DNA of 64,000 nt, taken from the NCBI RefSeq assembly GCF_001440545.1, contig NZ_LKHP01000004.1, positions 172,769-236,768 on the forward strand, written 5' to 3'. The DNA comes from Caloramator mitchellensis (GTDB lineage Bacteria > Bacillota > Clostridia > Clostridiales > Caloramatoraceae). Of the stretch, positions 15,911 through 25,171 are shown in pieces; position 1 is the first letter of the stretch; each line of letters begins with the position of its first letter. The notes beneath the pieces are model-generated. The model saw only the letters and a list, made by a program, of their open reading frames with translations. It did not search any database and was not told the origin of the DNA. The translations under genes were made by a program, and so were the position numbers.

Positions 15911-17062
15911 TTATAGTTTATTATCTACAGAATTCATTATTTTTAGCAAGGTTAATAGTGAAATTATTAATGAAATTGGAATCAAAAAGAAAGTTAAGTA
16001 GGTTCCTATTCTATCATTCAAATATCCTACTAAAAAGCTCAAAATCATATTTATACTAGATGTTGCTGCTATTATTATTCCAAGTATATATGTCTTCCCG
16101 ATTTTAAAAGTATTGTTAACTATCACAACAATTGTTGGGAAACCAATGGAAAAGAAAAATCCTGAAATAGAAATCAATATAATGTATTTCTCCCTTCCAA
16201 TTAATCCTAAAGTAAATAATGTAGCAGCAACTGAAAAGAAAAATATTAACGAGTTAAAATATCCAAACCTTTCTACAATAAAACCGCCTAAAAACCTTCC
16301 TATAGTAAAAACTAAAAAGAAAAGCGAAAGATATGCTGATGCTCTTAATGTATCAAATTTATAATTAGTTATCATAAAATTAGCAAACCAGTTTGATATT
16401 GATAATTCTGAGAATACATAAAGACCAAGAGCAATTATAAACAGAAATACTTTCTTATTCCTAATAACATTAATAAACTTAACTTCTTCATCTTCATTTT
16501 CAATTTCCACCTGTGGAAATCGAATAAAGAAAAAAATAACTAATAGTAATGAAAATATAATTCCATTCCAAAAATATAGTGTTCTCCATGCAACTCCATT
16601 TTTTAGAAAAATTCCAGTGAATCTTTGACCCATAGATGTTCCAAATCCATAACAAAAATGTGTTAAATTCATCAAAATAGCTTGATAACTTGCGAATAGT
16701 ATAGGAATTATTGAGTTTGTTCCTATTGAAAATAATGAAACTCCTAAATTAAAAATAAACATAGCTAATAGCAAAATATAAAAATTAGGAGCCCAACTTA
16801 AAATCAAAAATGACAAAATAATCAATATTAAACTAAAAAAATATGCCCTCCTATGGCCATGTTTCTGAATCAATATACCACCAACATACTGGAATAATAT
16901 ATACCCTAATGATGACACAGTAAGCATTATTCCTATCATGCTGTTGTTAATATTAAAATCATCTTTAAATATAGGTATAAATAAACCTCTCATGTTCTCC
17001 GAAAAACCAACTATTATCATAAAAATAAAAATATAAATTATTGCTACTATATTTATCTTCAT
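15911..17062 (-). CDS. Major facilitator superfamily transporter
   Basis: The protein has about 383 residues with 12 hydrophobic segments, the MFS loop 2-3 signature variant (GGILIQKHGHRRAYFF) and a central cytoplasmic loop (RFPQVEIENEDEEVKFINVIR). The ATG at 17062 with AGAGGTGG upstream is preferred over the in-frame GTG at 17071. It is paired with the OFA-type MFS gene and divergent from an ABC importer operon, 113 bp away. This suggests uptake of a related small molecule, but no substrate can be read from the sequence. Confidence 0.82.
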   Translation of the reverse strand: MKINIVAIIYIFIFMIIVGFSENMRGLFIPIFKDDFNINNSMIGIMLTVSSLGYILFQYVGGILIQKHGHRRAYFFSLILIILSFLILSWAPNFYILLLAMFIFNLGVSLFSIGTNSIIPILFASYQAILMNLTHFCYGFGTSMGQRFTGIFLKNGVAWRTLYFWNGIIFSLLLVIFFFIRFPQVEIENEDEEVKFINVIRNKKVFLFIIALGLYVFSELSISNWFANFMITNYKFDTLRASAYLSLFFLVFTIGRFLGGFIVERFGYFNSLIFFFSVAATLFTLGLIGREKYIILISISGFFFSIGFPTIVVIVNNTFKIGKTYILGIIIAATSSINMILSFLVGYLNDRIGTYLTFFLIPISLIISLLTLLKIMNSVDNKL

Positions 17063-17175
17063 AATATCCACCTCTAAATTTTGTTCAATTATATTATTAC
17101 AGTTTAATTTTATAGTGTCAAATGCACATTAGTATTCATATTATAAAATAACATAAATCTATTATGGAGGTATAT

Positions 17176-18192
17176 ATGAAAAAATATCTTAAACTAGTTT
17201 CTTTAGCTCTAATACTTTTCTCTACTATTTCGTTTATTTCATGTAATAAACCTAAAAATACTGAGCTTACAAAGATTAGGCTTAACGAAGTTGTGCGTTC
17301 AATCTTTTATGCACCTATGTATGCTGCAATAAATAAGGGCTTCTTTAAGGAGGAGGGGCTTGAAATAGAGCTTTCGACTGGACAGGGTGCAGATAAAACA
17401 ATGCAGCAGGTTTTATCGAAGAATGCAGATATAGGTTTTTGTGGTCCTGAACAAGTTATTTACCTATATAATCAGGGAAGAGATGACTATGCCGTATTAT
17501 TCGCACAGTTAACTAAAAGGGATGGAAGTTTCCTTGTTGGAAGAAATAAAGAAGAAGATTTTAAATGGGAGAGTTTAAGAGGAAAGACTGTTATTGGCGG
17601 AAGACCTGGTGGAGTTCCAGAAATGACATTAGAATATGTTCTAAGAAATCATGGTATAGCTCCAAATAAAGACATACAAATTATAACCAATCTTGCATTT
17701 ACAGCAACTGCTCAAGCCTTTAAATCTGGAACCGGTGATTATGTTGCTCTATTTGAACCAACAGCAAGCATGCTGGAAAAGGAAGGCGGAAGTTATATTG
17801 TAGCTTCTGTCGGAAAGGCTTCTGGGGAAATACCTTATACTTGTTTCTTTACAACAAAATCATATCTAGAAAATTATCCTGACATAATTCAAAGATTCAC
17901 AAATGCAATTTATAAGGGTCAGCTCTGGGTAGAATCACATAATTCTAAGGAAATTGCTGATGCTGTTATAGATTTCTTCCCAGGTTCAGATATAGAACTT
18001 TTAACAACTGTTGTTGAAAGATATAAGGCTCAGGATACATGGGCAAAAAATCCTATTTTAAAAGAAGAAGCATTAAGTAGACTTATGGATATAATTCAAA
18101 GTTACAATTCTGAACTTTTACCTTCAAGGCCGCCTTATGAAAAAATAGTTACAAATAAATTTGCTGAAGAAGCTATAAAAAATATCAAATAG
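17176..18192 (+). CDS. ABC transporter substrate-binding lipoprotein (NMT1/THI5, NitT/TauT type)
   Basis: The mature protein (about 338 residues with signal) is a type II periplasmic-like binding protein of the NMT1/SsuA family: IFYAPMYAAINKGFFKEEGLEIE, then DIGFCGPEQVIYLYNQG and GGRPGGVPEMTLEYVLRNHG. The lipoprotein signal peptide ends in SFISC near residue 20, so the protein is anchored to the outer face of the membrane. The ATG at 17176 follows GGAGG by 6 nt; the ATG at 17164 is less likely. It heads an importer operon with ATPase and permease. Candidate ligands are thiamine pyrimidine precursors, sulfonates or other small organics. No TPP riboswitch is seen upstream. Confidence 0.9.
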   Translation: MKKYLKLVSLALILFSTISFISCNKPKNTELTKIRLNEVVRSIFYAPMYAAINKGFFKEEGLEIELSTGQGADKTMQQVLSKNADIGFCGPEQVIYLYNQGRDDYAVLFAQLTKRDGSFLVGRNKEEDFKWESLRGKTVIGGRPGGVPEMTLEYVLRNHGIAPNKDIQIITNLAFTATAQAFKSGTGDYVALFEPTASMLEKEGGSYIVASVGKASGEIPYTCFFTTKSYLENYPDIIQRFTNAIYKGQLWVESHNSKEIADAVIDFFPGSDIELLTTVVERYKAQDTWAKNPILKEEALSRLMDIIQSYNSELLPSRPPYEKIVTNKFAEEAIKNIK

Positions 18193-18216
18193 CATCCTCG
18201 CTCCTGCGAGGATGCA
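18193..18216 (+). other. Intercistronic hairpin between binding protein and ATPase genes
   Basis: GCATCCTCGC and its exact complement flank a 4-nt loop (TCCT), starting directly after the stop codon. No T run follows, so it is not a standard terminator. It may protect the 3' end of the binding-protein message or attenuate downstream expression. Confidence 0.75.
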
Positions 18217-18234
18217 CTTTAAGGGGGGATAATA

Positions 18235-19002
18235 GTGTATAAGTTAAAAATAGAAAATCTTTCGGTTATTTACCATACAATCGATGCTGAAACACATGCC
18301 ATTGATAATATCAATTTTGAGATAAAAGAAGGTGAATTTGTATCAATAGTGGGACCTTCTGGTTGTGGGAAATCCACCCTCTTAAACGTTATTGCTAATC
18401 TTATCAAACCCTCTAATGGAAGAGTTTTTATTGATGAAGAGGAGGTTGTAAATTATTCAAATAAAATAGGCTATATGTTTCAAAAGGACTATTTATTAGA
18501 GTGGAGAACAATATTTAAAAATATAACTATTGGATTAGAAATACAGAAAAAAATGAATTCTGAAAGTATAGGAAAAATAAATGATATGCTTGAAAAATAT
18601 GGGCTATCTAATTTTAAAAACTATTATCCCCGTCAATTATCAGGAGGTATGAGGCAAAGGGCCGCACTAATTAGGACTTTAGCTCTAAATCCTGAAGTTC
18701 TTCTTTTAGATGAACCATTTGCTGCTCTTGACTATCAAACAAGGCTCGCCGTTTCAGATGATATATATAGAATAATTAAAGCTGAGGGAAAGACAGTTCT
18801 CATGGTAACTCATGATATTTCTGAGGCAGTTAGCTTAAGCGACAGAGTTATTGTATTTTCCAAAAGACCTGCAAAAATCAAAAATGTTCATGAAATCAAA
18901 TTTCAAATCGAAGATAGAACACCATTAAGAGTTAGAGAAGCTCCCGAGTTTAAAGACTATTTTAACAGCATTTGGAAGGAGCTTGATGTTCATGTTGAAT
19001 AA
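18235..19002 (+). CDS. ABC transporter ATP-binding protein (NitT/TauT type)
   Basis: A 255-residue ATPase with Walker A GPSGCGKST (near residue 42), Q-loop MFQKDYLLEWRT, signature LSGGMRQR, Walker B VLLLDEPFAALD and switch His in VTHDISEA. These are typical of SsuB/TauB/ThiZ importers. The start is a GTG at 18235 behind AAGGGGGGA. It lies 42 bp after the binding-protein gene, across a stable hairpin, and overlaps the permease gene. Confidence 0.95.
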   Translation: MYKLKIENLSVIYHTIDAETHAIDNINFEIKEGEFVSIVGPSGCGKSTLLNVIANLIKPSNGRVFIDEEEVVNYSNKIGYMFQKDYLLEWRTIFKNITIGLEIQKKMNSESIGKINDMLEKYGLSNFKNYYPRQLSGGMRQRAALIRTLALNPEVLLLDEPFAALDYQTRLAVSDDIYRIIKAEGKTVLMVTHDISEAVSLSDRVIVFSKRPAKIKNVHEIKFQIEDRTPLRVREAPEFKDYFNSIWKELDVHVE

Positions 19003-19804
19003 AAGTGTTAATTATACAAAGGAGCATGAAAACTATTTAAGACAAGTCAAAAGAAAAAAAATTAGCATCATAATCACTCAGATTCTAATCCTTATAATCT
19101 TTTTTTCCCAGTGGGAAATAGCCGCAAGACTTAAAATTTTAGACCCTTTTTTGGTAAGCCAGCCATCTAGAATGCTTAAATTTATGATAAAATTATACAA
19201 TCAAGGCGAACTTTTTAAACATATATATGTAACATGTTATGAAACAATTATTGGATTTGTCTTTGGAACATTATTAGGAACATTTATAGCTGTAATTTTA
19301 TGGTGGTGGGATTTTTTAAGCAGAGTTTTAGACCCCTATTTAGTAGTTCTTAACGCTCTTCCTAAAATTGCATTAGGACCTATAATTATTTTCTGGGTCG
19401 GGAATGGTAGACCTGCTATAGTTATAATTGCTCTTATGATTTCTGTTATAGTAACAATTATTTCGGTTCACTCAGGCTTTAAAGAAGTAGACGAAGACAA
19501 AATAAAACTTTTAAAAACATTTGGAGCAAACAAATTTCAAATCCTAAGGTATATGGTTTTTCCATCAAGCATTCCAACAATTATTTCTGCATTAAAAATA
19601 AATGTTGGCCTATCATGGGTTGGTGTTATAGTCGGAGAGTTTTTAGTCGCTAAAGAAGGTTTAGGATTTTTAATAGTGTTTGGGGGGCAAGTTGCTCAGC
19701 TTGACATGGTAATGCTTAGCATTATAATTTTGTCGATTGCAGCATATGTTATGTATATCCTAGTAGCTTCTATTGAAAAAAGATTTCTTGGTTGGAGGAA
19801 TTAG
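18986..19804 (+). CDS. ABC transporter permease (BPD type 1, NitT/TauT family)
   Basis: The permease has about 272 residues with six membrane helices and the EAA-type loop KLLKTFGANKFQILRYMVFP near residues 165-185, which contacts the ATPase. The ATG at 18986 follows AAGGAG by 5 nt inside the end of the ATPase gene. A TTG at 18983 and an ATG at 18992 are alternatives. The overlap implies translational coupling. It completes the three-component importer begun at 17176. Confidence 0.93.
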   Translation: MFMLNKSVNYTKEHENYLRQVKRKKISIIITQILILIIFFSQWEIAARLKILDPFLVSQPSRMLKFMIKLYNQGELFKHIYVTCYETIIGFVFGTLLGTFIAVILWWWDFLSRVLDPYLVVLNALPKIALGPIIIFWVGNGRPAIVIIALMISVIVTIISVHSGFKEVDEDKIKLLKTFGANKFQILRYMVFPSSIPTIISALKINVGLSWVGVIVGEFLVAKEGLGFLIVFGGQVAQLDMVMLSIIILSIAAYVMYILVASIEKRFLGWRN

Positions 19805-19857
19805 TGCCTGGTAACAAATATTTAATATTTATTTAATAAATTAAGTCGATACTATAA

Positions 19858-19887
19858 TTGACATCTACAAAGGAAATAGTGTATAAT
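19858..19887 (+). promoter_or_regulatory. Sigma-A-type promoter of glpX
   Basis: TTGACA (19858-19863), an 18-nt spacer and TATAAT (19882-19887) lie 37 bp before the glpX start. Confidence 0.8.
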
Positions 19888-19924
19888 ATTATTGTAAAAA
19901 GTATAGCACATTAGGAGGCTTAAG

Positions 19925-20878
19925 ATGTTAGATATAGATTTAGCCCTTGGTCTTGTTAGAATTACCGAGTCAGCAGCTTTAAATGCAGCAAAATTTATGG
20001 GACGTGGAGATAAAAACGCTGCGGATGGTGCCGCAGTTGATGCTATGAGAAAAATGTTTGATTTATTACCTATCAGAGGGACTGTAGTAATTGGAGAAGG
20101 CGAACTTGATGAAGCTCCTATGCTCTACATAGGCGAAAAGCTTGGCTGCGGCGATGAGAATTCCATCGAACTAGATATAGCTGTGGACCCATTAGATGGA
20201 ACAAATCTTATTGCAAAGGGACTTCCTAATGCAATTGCTGTTGTTGCAATTGCTGAAAGAGGAAACCTGCTGCACGCTCCAGATATGTATATGGAAAAAA
20301 TAGCTGTAGGTCCTAAAGCAAAGGGCGTAGTAAATCTTGATGCTCCATTGAGCGAAAACATTAAAAATGTTGCGAAAGCTCTAGATAAAGATGTTGATGA
20401 AGTAACAGTAATTATGATGGACAGAGAAAGACATTATCATTTCATGGATGAAGTTAGAAAAGTAGGTGCAAGAATGAAGCTCATAACAGATGGTGATATT
20501 GCAGCTGCTATTGCTACAGGATTTGAGGATACCGGCGTAGATTTAATGGTAGGAATAGGTGGTGCACCTGAAGGTGTTATAGCTGCAGCTGCTTTAAAAT
20601 GCCTTGGAGGTGACTTCCAGTGTAGACTTTATCCAATGAATGATGAAGAAAGGGAACGATGCAAGAAAATGGGTGTTAAAGATTTGAGCAAGATTATGTA
20701 TCTTGACGATATAGTAAAAGGTGATGAAGTATATTTTGCAGCTACAGGAGTTTCAAACGGCGACCTTTTAAAAGGTGTTGTATATTACCAGAACGAAACT
20801 GCAAAATCTCAATCCGTAGTTATGAGAGCCAAAACAGGAACAGTTAGGTTTATAAATACAATTCATAAGATATATTAA
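19925..20878 (+). CDS. glpX: Class II fructose-1,6-bisphosphatase
   Basis: GlpX hydrolyses fructose-1,6-bisphosphate to fructose-6-phosphate in gluconeogenesis. The 317-residue protein has GRGDKNAADGAAVDAMR near residue 27, the metal-binding GEGELDEAPML near 58, VDPLDGTNL near 87, and GGAPEGVIAAAALKCLGG near 215. All are diagnostic of the lithium-sensitive class II family. AGGAGG precedes the ATG. It has its own promoter and a terminator shared with the convergent aldehyde oxidoreductase gene. Confidence 0.97.
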   Translation: MLDIDLALGLVRITESAALNAAKFMGRGDKNAADGAAVDAMRKMFDLLPIRGTVVIGEGELDEAPMLYIGEKLGCGDENSIELDIAVDPLDGTNLIAKGLPNAIAVVAIAERGNLLHAPDMYMEKIAVGPKAKGVVNLDAPLSENIKNVAKALDKDVDEVTVIMMDRERHYHFMDEVRKVGARMKLITDGDIAAAIATGFEDTGVDLMVGIGGAPEGVIAAAALKCLGGDFQCRLYPMNDEERERCKKMGVKDLSKIMYLDDIVKGDEVYFAATGVSNGDLLKGVVYYQNETAKSQSVVMRAKTGTVRFINTIHKIY

Positions 20879-20900
20879 TCCTTACCAGCACCAGTTAAAT

Positions 20901-20946
20901 AAAAACACACTCCAGTCTACCCCCGTTGACTTGAGTGTGTTTTTAT
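20901..20946. terminator. Bidirectional terminator between glpX and the aldehyde oxidoreductase gene
   Basis: AAAAACACACTC (20901-20912) pairs with GAGTGTGTTTTT (20933-20944). The stem extends inward through CAGTC/GACTT, and T runs lie on both sides. Confidence 0.88.
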
Positions 20947-20947
20947 T

Positions 20948-22690
20948 TTATTCCTTCATTAAATCTTCAATAACTCTTATATATTCTTTAATCATTTGGT
21001 TAGCCTTATCTTCGTCAAGTCTACCGTTTAATGTTATAGTTTTAAAGAATCTTTTTGGAATCTTAATTTTATTAAGTGAGTATCCTAATTTTGCTTTTAT
21101 TCTATACTTAGTTCTTAATATTTCCCTTGCAATATTTGAGAGTTGCTTATAATCCATTTGCATTCCTACAGCATCAAGAGCCTTTATAATTACCTCCCTA
21201 TTATAAACCTTTCTTGCAAAAAGACAGATTACAAGGCTTGTTAATATGTTTCTTTCTAATTCCTCATCAAATATTTTCTTAACTACTTCTTCTTCTTTTA
21301 CTTTTCCCTGGTCAATTGAATATCCTGCATTATCAAGATGCGAATGTCTTGAACCAACCGCAAAGCCTACTACGCTTCCATATCCCGTATGGTATCCTGG
21401 CATTTCATTTCCGCCTAAATGGCATGCAAACTCTTCCCCGCCATACTTCTTTGCTGCAAATTCAACTCCCCTTCCAAGCGCCTTATAAAATTCATTTTTT
21501 CCTGTTGCAATATAGTGAACAGCCGCCATATAGTTTGGAAGGACACCAAACTCAAATGGCATCAATGTGTCATCTATAGTTATATAACCTCTTTTATAAG
21601 CCTCAGTTGCCCATCCAAGTGCAATACCAGTAGATATTGCATCAAGCCCTTCCCTTTCAACTACATCTATTAACTGAAGAACTTCTTCAGGTTCTTTTAA
21701 TCCTACAAAACTTCCTAGAGCAAAAACTAACTCATGATCATATGAAACGTTTACTGTCTCATACTCATATCCATCATCAAATTCTCTTCTAAATTGCCCT
21801 ATGTGAATACAACCAATGGGGCATCCTGAACATGCTACTTTCCTTACCAATACTTCTTTAGCAAAATTTTCTCCTGATATTGCTTCTGCATGTTCATATC
21901 GCGTAGTCTGTAAGTTTAAAGATGGAAGCGAATTCATTTCATTAAGAGGTAAAACATTTATTGCTGTTCCAACAGCATGATATTTTTCCATAACATCTGT
22001 TTTTATAACTGTATCGTATATGCTATCGTAAACTTCCCTATATTTTTTCATATTTTCCTTTGGAATTTTTACAGATTCATCACCAACTATTACAATACCC
22101 TTAAGATGTTTTGAGCCAAAAACTGCACCTAACCCTAGTCTTCCAAAGTGTCTATATGTATCGACATTAACTCCAGCATAGGTTACAAAATTTTCTCCAG
22201 CCCTTCCTATTCTCATAGAGCTCCTTATTCCGCTCCCTGAGGTGTGCTGTCTTAATATTTTGCCTGTATCCTCAACCGAAAGTCCCCACATGGCTCTTGC
22301 ATCTTTAAATAAAACCTTATCATCAATAACAAGATATTCAGGGTGCTTTGCCTTTCCTGTTATAACAATAGCATCTATATTATTAAACCTCATTGCCATA
22401 GCAAGGCGACCACCTGCATGACTTTCACCATATTCTCTAGTGTGAGGAGAGTAAAAAGTTGCTACAACCTTTGTGCAAACCGGCATTACAAATGACAATG
22501 GTCCGTTAGCAAAAATTATTGGCTGTTCTGGAGCAAGCGGATCAAGCTCTGGTTTTATATTCTCTTCCAAAAGCTTTGCTGCAACTCCAGTTCCACCGAT
22601 AAATTTTAAAAGGTCTTTTCTTTCTTCAAACCTATATTGTTCGTTTGTCATATCTATGTATAATACGTTGATAAAATCCTTATTAAGCAT
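20948..22690 (-). CDS. Aldehyde:ferredoxin oxidoreductase family protein (tungsten pterin enzyme)
   Basis: The enzyme interconverts aldehydes and carboxylic acids with ferredoxin as electron carrier. The 580-residue protein has the family N-terminal domain (LKFIGGTGVAAKLLEENI, then GPLSFVMPVCTKVVATFYSP and SHAGGRLAMAMR), GLGAVFGSKHLKGIVI for pterin binding, and the [4Fe-4S] ligand cluster CSGCPIGC near residues 284-291 with a distant cysteine in SLVICLFAR. The ATG at 22690 directly follows GAAGGAGGT; the frame extends to 22729 but only through the upstream gene. The ferredoxin gene's stop lies 2 bp before it, so the two form one unit. The actual aldehyde substrate is unknown. Confidence 0.93.
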   Translation of the reverse strand: MLNKDFINVLYIDMTNEQYRFEERKDLLKFIGGTGVAAKLLEENIKPELDPLAPEQPIIFANGPLSFVMPVCTKVVATFYSPHTREYGESHAGGRLAMAMRFNNIDAIVITGKAKHPEYLVIDDKVLFKDARAMWGLSVEDTGKILRQHTSGSGIRSSMRIGRAGENFVTYAGVNVDTYRHFGRLGLGAVFGSKHLKGIVIVGDESVKIPKENMKKYREVYDSIYDTVIKTDVMEKYHAVGTAINVLPLNEMNSLPSLNLQTTRYEHAEAISGENFAKEVLVRKVACSGCPIGCIHIGQFRREFDDGYEYETVNVSYDHELVFALGSFVGLKEPEEVLQLIDVVEREGLDAISTGIALGWATEAYKRGYITIDDTLMPFEFGVLPNYMAAVHYIATGKNEFYKALGRGVEFAAKKYGGEEFACHLGGNEMPGYHTGYGSVVGFAVGSRHSHLDNAGYSIDQGKVKEEEVVKKIFDEELERNILTSLVICLFARKVYNREVIIKALDAVGMQMDYKQLSNIAREILRTKYRIKAKLGYSLNKIKIPKRFFKTITLNGRLDEDKANQMIKEYIRVIEDLMKE

Positions 22691-22692
22691 GT

Positions 22693-23091
22693 TTAGACCT
22701 CCTTCGTAGCAATACATCTGTGTGGACAATATTTAGTGCAGTAACCACAATGCGTGCATATTATTGGATATCCTTCCTTGTCCATTCTAATTGCACTAAC
22801 CGAACAAGCTCTTGCACATGCTCCACATTTTATGCATTTTTCTTTATGAAAAACTACTCCTCCGCCATTTCTTTTTGTTAGTGCTCCAAATTTGCACGCT
22901 TCCATACAAGCTGGTTCATCACATGCCATGCAAATATTTATAATAAATTCACCTGACATTCCCCCTGCTGTTTTCACATCCAAAGCTGCATTTGAAGGTG
23001 AAAAGTCACCCCTTAATCTTGCACATGCCTGTCTACAGGATAAGCATCCTATACATCTACGTCTGTCTACAACCCTTAACACTTTTGGCAT
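22693..23091 (-). CDS. Four-cluster ferredoxin-type electron-transfer subunit
   Basis: The 132-residue protein has four cysteine clusters: CIGCLSCRQAC, CMACDEPACMEAC, CIKCGACARAC and CTHCGYCTKYC. This suits four [4Fe-4S] centres, as in HycB/AorA-like subunits. It lies immediately before the aldehyde:ferredoxin oxidoreductase gene with 2 bp spacing and is presumably its electron-transfer partner. The ATG at 23091 has AGGAGG 8 nt upstream; the outer ATG near 23115 has none. Soluble, with no signal peptide. Confidence in the iron-sulfur assignment is high; partnership is inferred. Confidence 0.92.
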   Translation of the reverse strand: MPKVLRVVDRRRCIGCLSCRQACARLRGDFSPSNAALDVKTAGGMSGEFIINICMACDEPACMEACKFGALTKRNGGGVVFHKEKCIKCGACARACSVSAIRMDKEGYPIICTHCGYCTKYCPHRCIATKEV

Positions 23092-23181
23092 AACTTTACC
23101 TCCTGCATCCATCACAACAAAGTTTGTTAAAAAAATAACTTGACTTTTCTATTATAAATGCAATTTATTTAAAAATCAACT

Positions 23182-23796
23182 TCAAAATGCCTTGTTTAAC
23201 TCCAGTGTTTTTATTAAAGCATCATAGGCATTTCTGACTATATCTTTCCCAAGTTTTATGGATTCATTCTTATTAAACAAATAACCAATTTGAATTAGTG
23301 ATAAAGATTTATTTTGAGTGTTTTTTAACGCATTGATTATATTTTCATAATTTTTTGAATTTAATTCGTGTGAAAGAATTCTTATATTTTTTACATTCTT
23401 AATATTTGGTAAATATTCTATAAAAGTATGTTTGTTGGACAACATAAACTCCCAGATTAAATCTTTTTTATCTTGAAGTAATTCCTCATAGTTTGGACAT
23501 TTGAGCTCAATTGTGACACCTAAGAATTCACTATTTAAAAATATTTTAAGCTTACTTTTCTGAGATATATCAGAAAATGCAGCAATCTCATCACTTTTCT
23601 TTGTAAAGCTATGAAATTCCTTATCAAGCTCCAATACCCCACCAGTTATTTTATGATATTGTTTTTGTAATTCATAACAATACTTTCTAAAATGAAGCTT
23701 AATATCATTCCTAGTCTTTTCGTATTCTTCTTTAGTCATTTTGTCTTTTTTCTTAAAGTAATCAAAATCAGCCGTCAAAAACCCATTAAACTCCAT
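23182..23796 (-). CDS. Hypothetical protein, 204 aa
   Basis: Not recognised. It begins MEFNGFLTADFDYFKKKDKM and is mainly helical and highly charged at the N-terminus, with beta-like segments in the middle (LKIFLNSEFLGVTIELKC). There is no signal peptide or membrane segment. GGGAGGGG lies 6 nt before the ATG at 23796; the frame extends to 23874 only through the upstream hairpin. It is downstream of two HTH-TPR regulator genes in the same direction, separated by a hairpin that may end their transcript. Confidence 0.65.
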   Translation of the reverse strand: MEFNGFLTADFDYFKKKDKMTKEEYEKTRNDIKLHFRKYCYELQKQYHKITGGVLELDKEFHSFTKKSDEIAAFSDISQKSKLKIFLNSEFLGVTIELKCPNYEELLQDKKDLIWEFMLSNKHTFIEYLPNIKNVKNIRILSHELNSKNYENIINALKNTQNKSLSLIQIGYLFNKNESIKLGKDIVRNAYDALIKTLELNKAF

Positions 23797-23815
23797 ATTT
23801 TCCCCTCCCTTATAT

Positions 23816-23876
23816 AAAAAGCGCGAATTCCTTATTATAATATTATATCCAGTTATTACAAAAATGGAATTCACGC
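23816..23876 (-). terminator. Hairpin with T tail after the HTH-TPR gene, promoter-like sequence in its loop
   Basis: Arms 23821-23831 and 23866-23876 pair over 11 bp with one G.T-type mismatch and are followed on the minus strand by TTTTT. The 34-nt loop holds TTGTAA-16-TATAAT, which could serve as promoter for the 204-aa gene. Confidence 0.55.
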
Positions 23877-23885
23877 ATTAATTTT

Positions 23886-25154
23886 TTAATCTTTAGCCTT
23901 AAGCATATATTCGATTGTCATAGATTCATTGCCTATTTTTCTATATAACTTTGATAGATTTAAGTATACCTTCTCTAACATCTGCTTATTATTCTTCCTC
24001 AGAGCATTATCCAGCGCTAGAAAGCCATAAATTTCAGATTTATCAAAATCATTATGTTTTATAAAAAAGTCCATCTTTAATAGATATATGTTTATTAAGC
24101 CTTCATAATCGTTTCGTTTAATAAAGATTGATTCAGCATTATTTAATATATCAATAATATTGTCATAAAGAACATCGTTCGAGTAAATTTCAATTAGATT
24201 CCTAACTGGCTCAAGTATATCCTCATCGTTAGAAATAACCTTATATTCCAAAGCTTCCTTAAAGCACTCTATAGCCTTGTCGCTTTGACCAAGTTCTCTT
24301 AGGCATATTCCAATATTATTTTTCGCTCTAGCCATTCCTACTATATCATTTTGCAATTTGTATTTCTCAAATGCTTGGTTGAATTCCTCAAGACTCTCTT
24401 TAACGTTATCGAGCTTTAAATTTATAAGTCCAATCATCATATTAATATACGGTAAAAGATTACTCTTAGTTTCAAGATCATTCATTTTAATATATTCAAT
24501 GCATTTTTCCAAATATTCTCTAGACAAGCCAAACCTATCTAATGTAAAGTAGCAGAGCGAAAGATCATAGAATATTCTTGCTGTAATACTCAAATCACTT
24601 AACTTATCTATATAGCTCAATGCATTTAGATAATAGCCAAGTGCAATCTCATAATTCTTAGCCATATACAAACTATTACCAATTTTAATATTTATATCTG
24701 CTATTAGGTTGTACTCAACGGTTCTCAGGTAATATACAAGTGCTTTATTGAAATTTTCGAAGGATTGCTCATATTCGCCCATCGAATATAAACAATCACC
24801 AATAAATGTATAATATATACCTTTATCCAAATTAGATAATATATTAAAAATCGGCCTTGCTGAATTAAAATAATTTAAAGCTTCCTCATATTTTGCATCA
24901 TTATAATAAGCCTTTGATTTTAATAATATGTCATTAAATTTAATATGAGCTGCGTCATGCTCAGAAATTATAAAATATTCAATATTTACACCCAACTGTT
25001 TTGCTAAAAACTCTAATAATTTCTTACTAGGTTTGCTTTTTCCATTTTCAATAGAAGAAAGCTGTGCAACAGTAACAAAATCCCCAGCAACTTCTTTTAA
25101 TGTTAGTCCTAACTCTTTTCTTCTTTTTCTAATTTTTTCCCCCATCAATTGCAC
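23886..25154 (-). CDS. HTH (XRE) regulator with TPR repeats
   Basis: The 422-residue protein starts with an XRE-type helix-turn-helix (about residues 5-58: GEKIRKRRKELGLTLKEVAG, then QLSSIENGKSKPS). Eight or more tetratricopeptide-like repeats follow to the C-terminus (for example DAKYEEALNYFNSA, GEYEQSFENFNKAL). This architecture is that of RRNPP-type regulators, which bind short signalling peptides, but I found no peptide gene beside it. It lies 17 bp after a paralogous gene in the same direction. The start is a GTG at 25154 or an ATG at 25145; neither has a perfect ribosome binding site. Confidence 0.85.
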   Translation of the reverse strand: MQLMGEKIRKRRKELGLTLKEVAGDFVTVAQLSSIENGKSKPSKKLLEFLAKQLGVNIEYFIISEHDAAHIKFNDILLKSKAYYNDAKYEEALNYFNSARPIFNILSNLDKGIYYTFIGDCLYSMGEYEQSFENFNKALVYYLRTVEYNLIADINIKIGNSLYMAKNYEIALGYYLNALSYIDKLSDLSITARIFYDLSLCYFTLDRFGLSREYLEKCIEYIKMNDLETKSNLLPYINMMIGLINLKLDNVKESLEEFNQAFEKYKLQNDIVGMARAKNNIGICLRELGQSDKAIECFKEALEYKVISNDEDILEPVRNLIEIYSNDVLYDNIIDILNNAESIFIKRNDYEGLINIYLLKMDFFIKHNDFDKSEIYGFLALDNALRKNNKQMLEKVYLNLSKLYRKIGNESMTIEYMLKAKD

Positions 25155-25171
25155 TTAATCCACTCTCCCAA

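Noticed and set aside
17063..17175. Looked for a TPP riboswitch before the NMT1/THI5-type importer
   Set aside because: No CTGAGA/ACCTGA-type conserved blocks or long helices are present; the gap is only about 110 bp.
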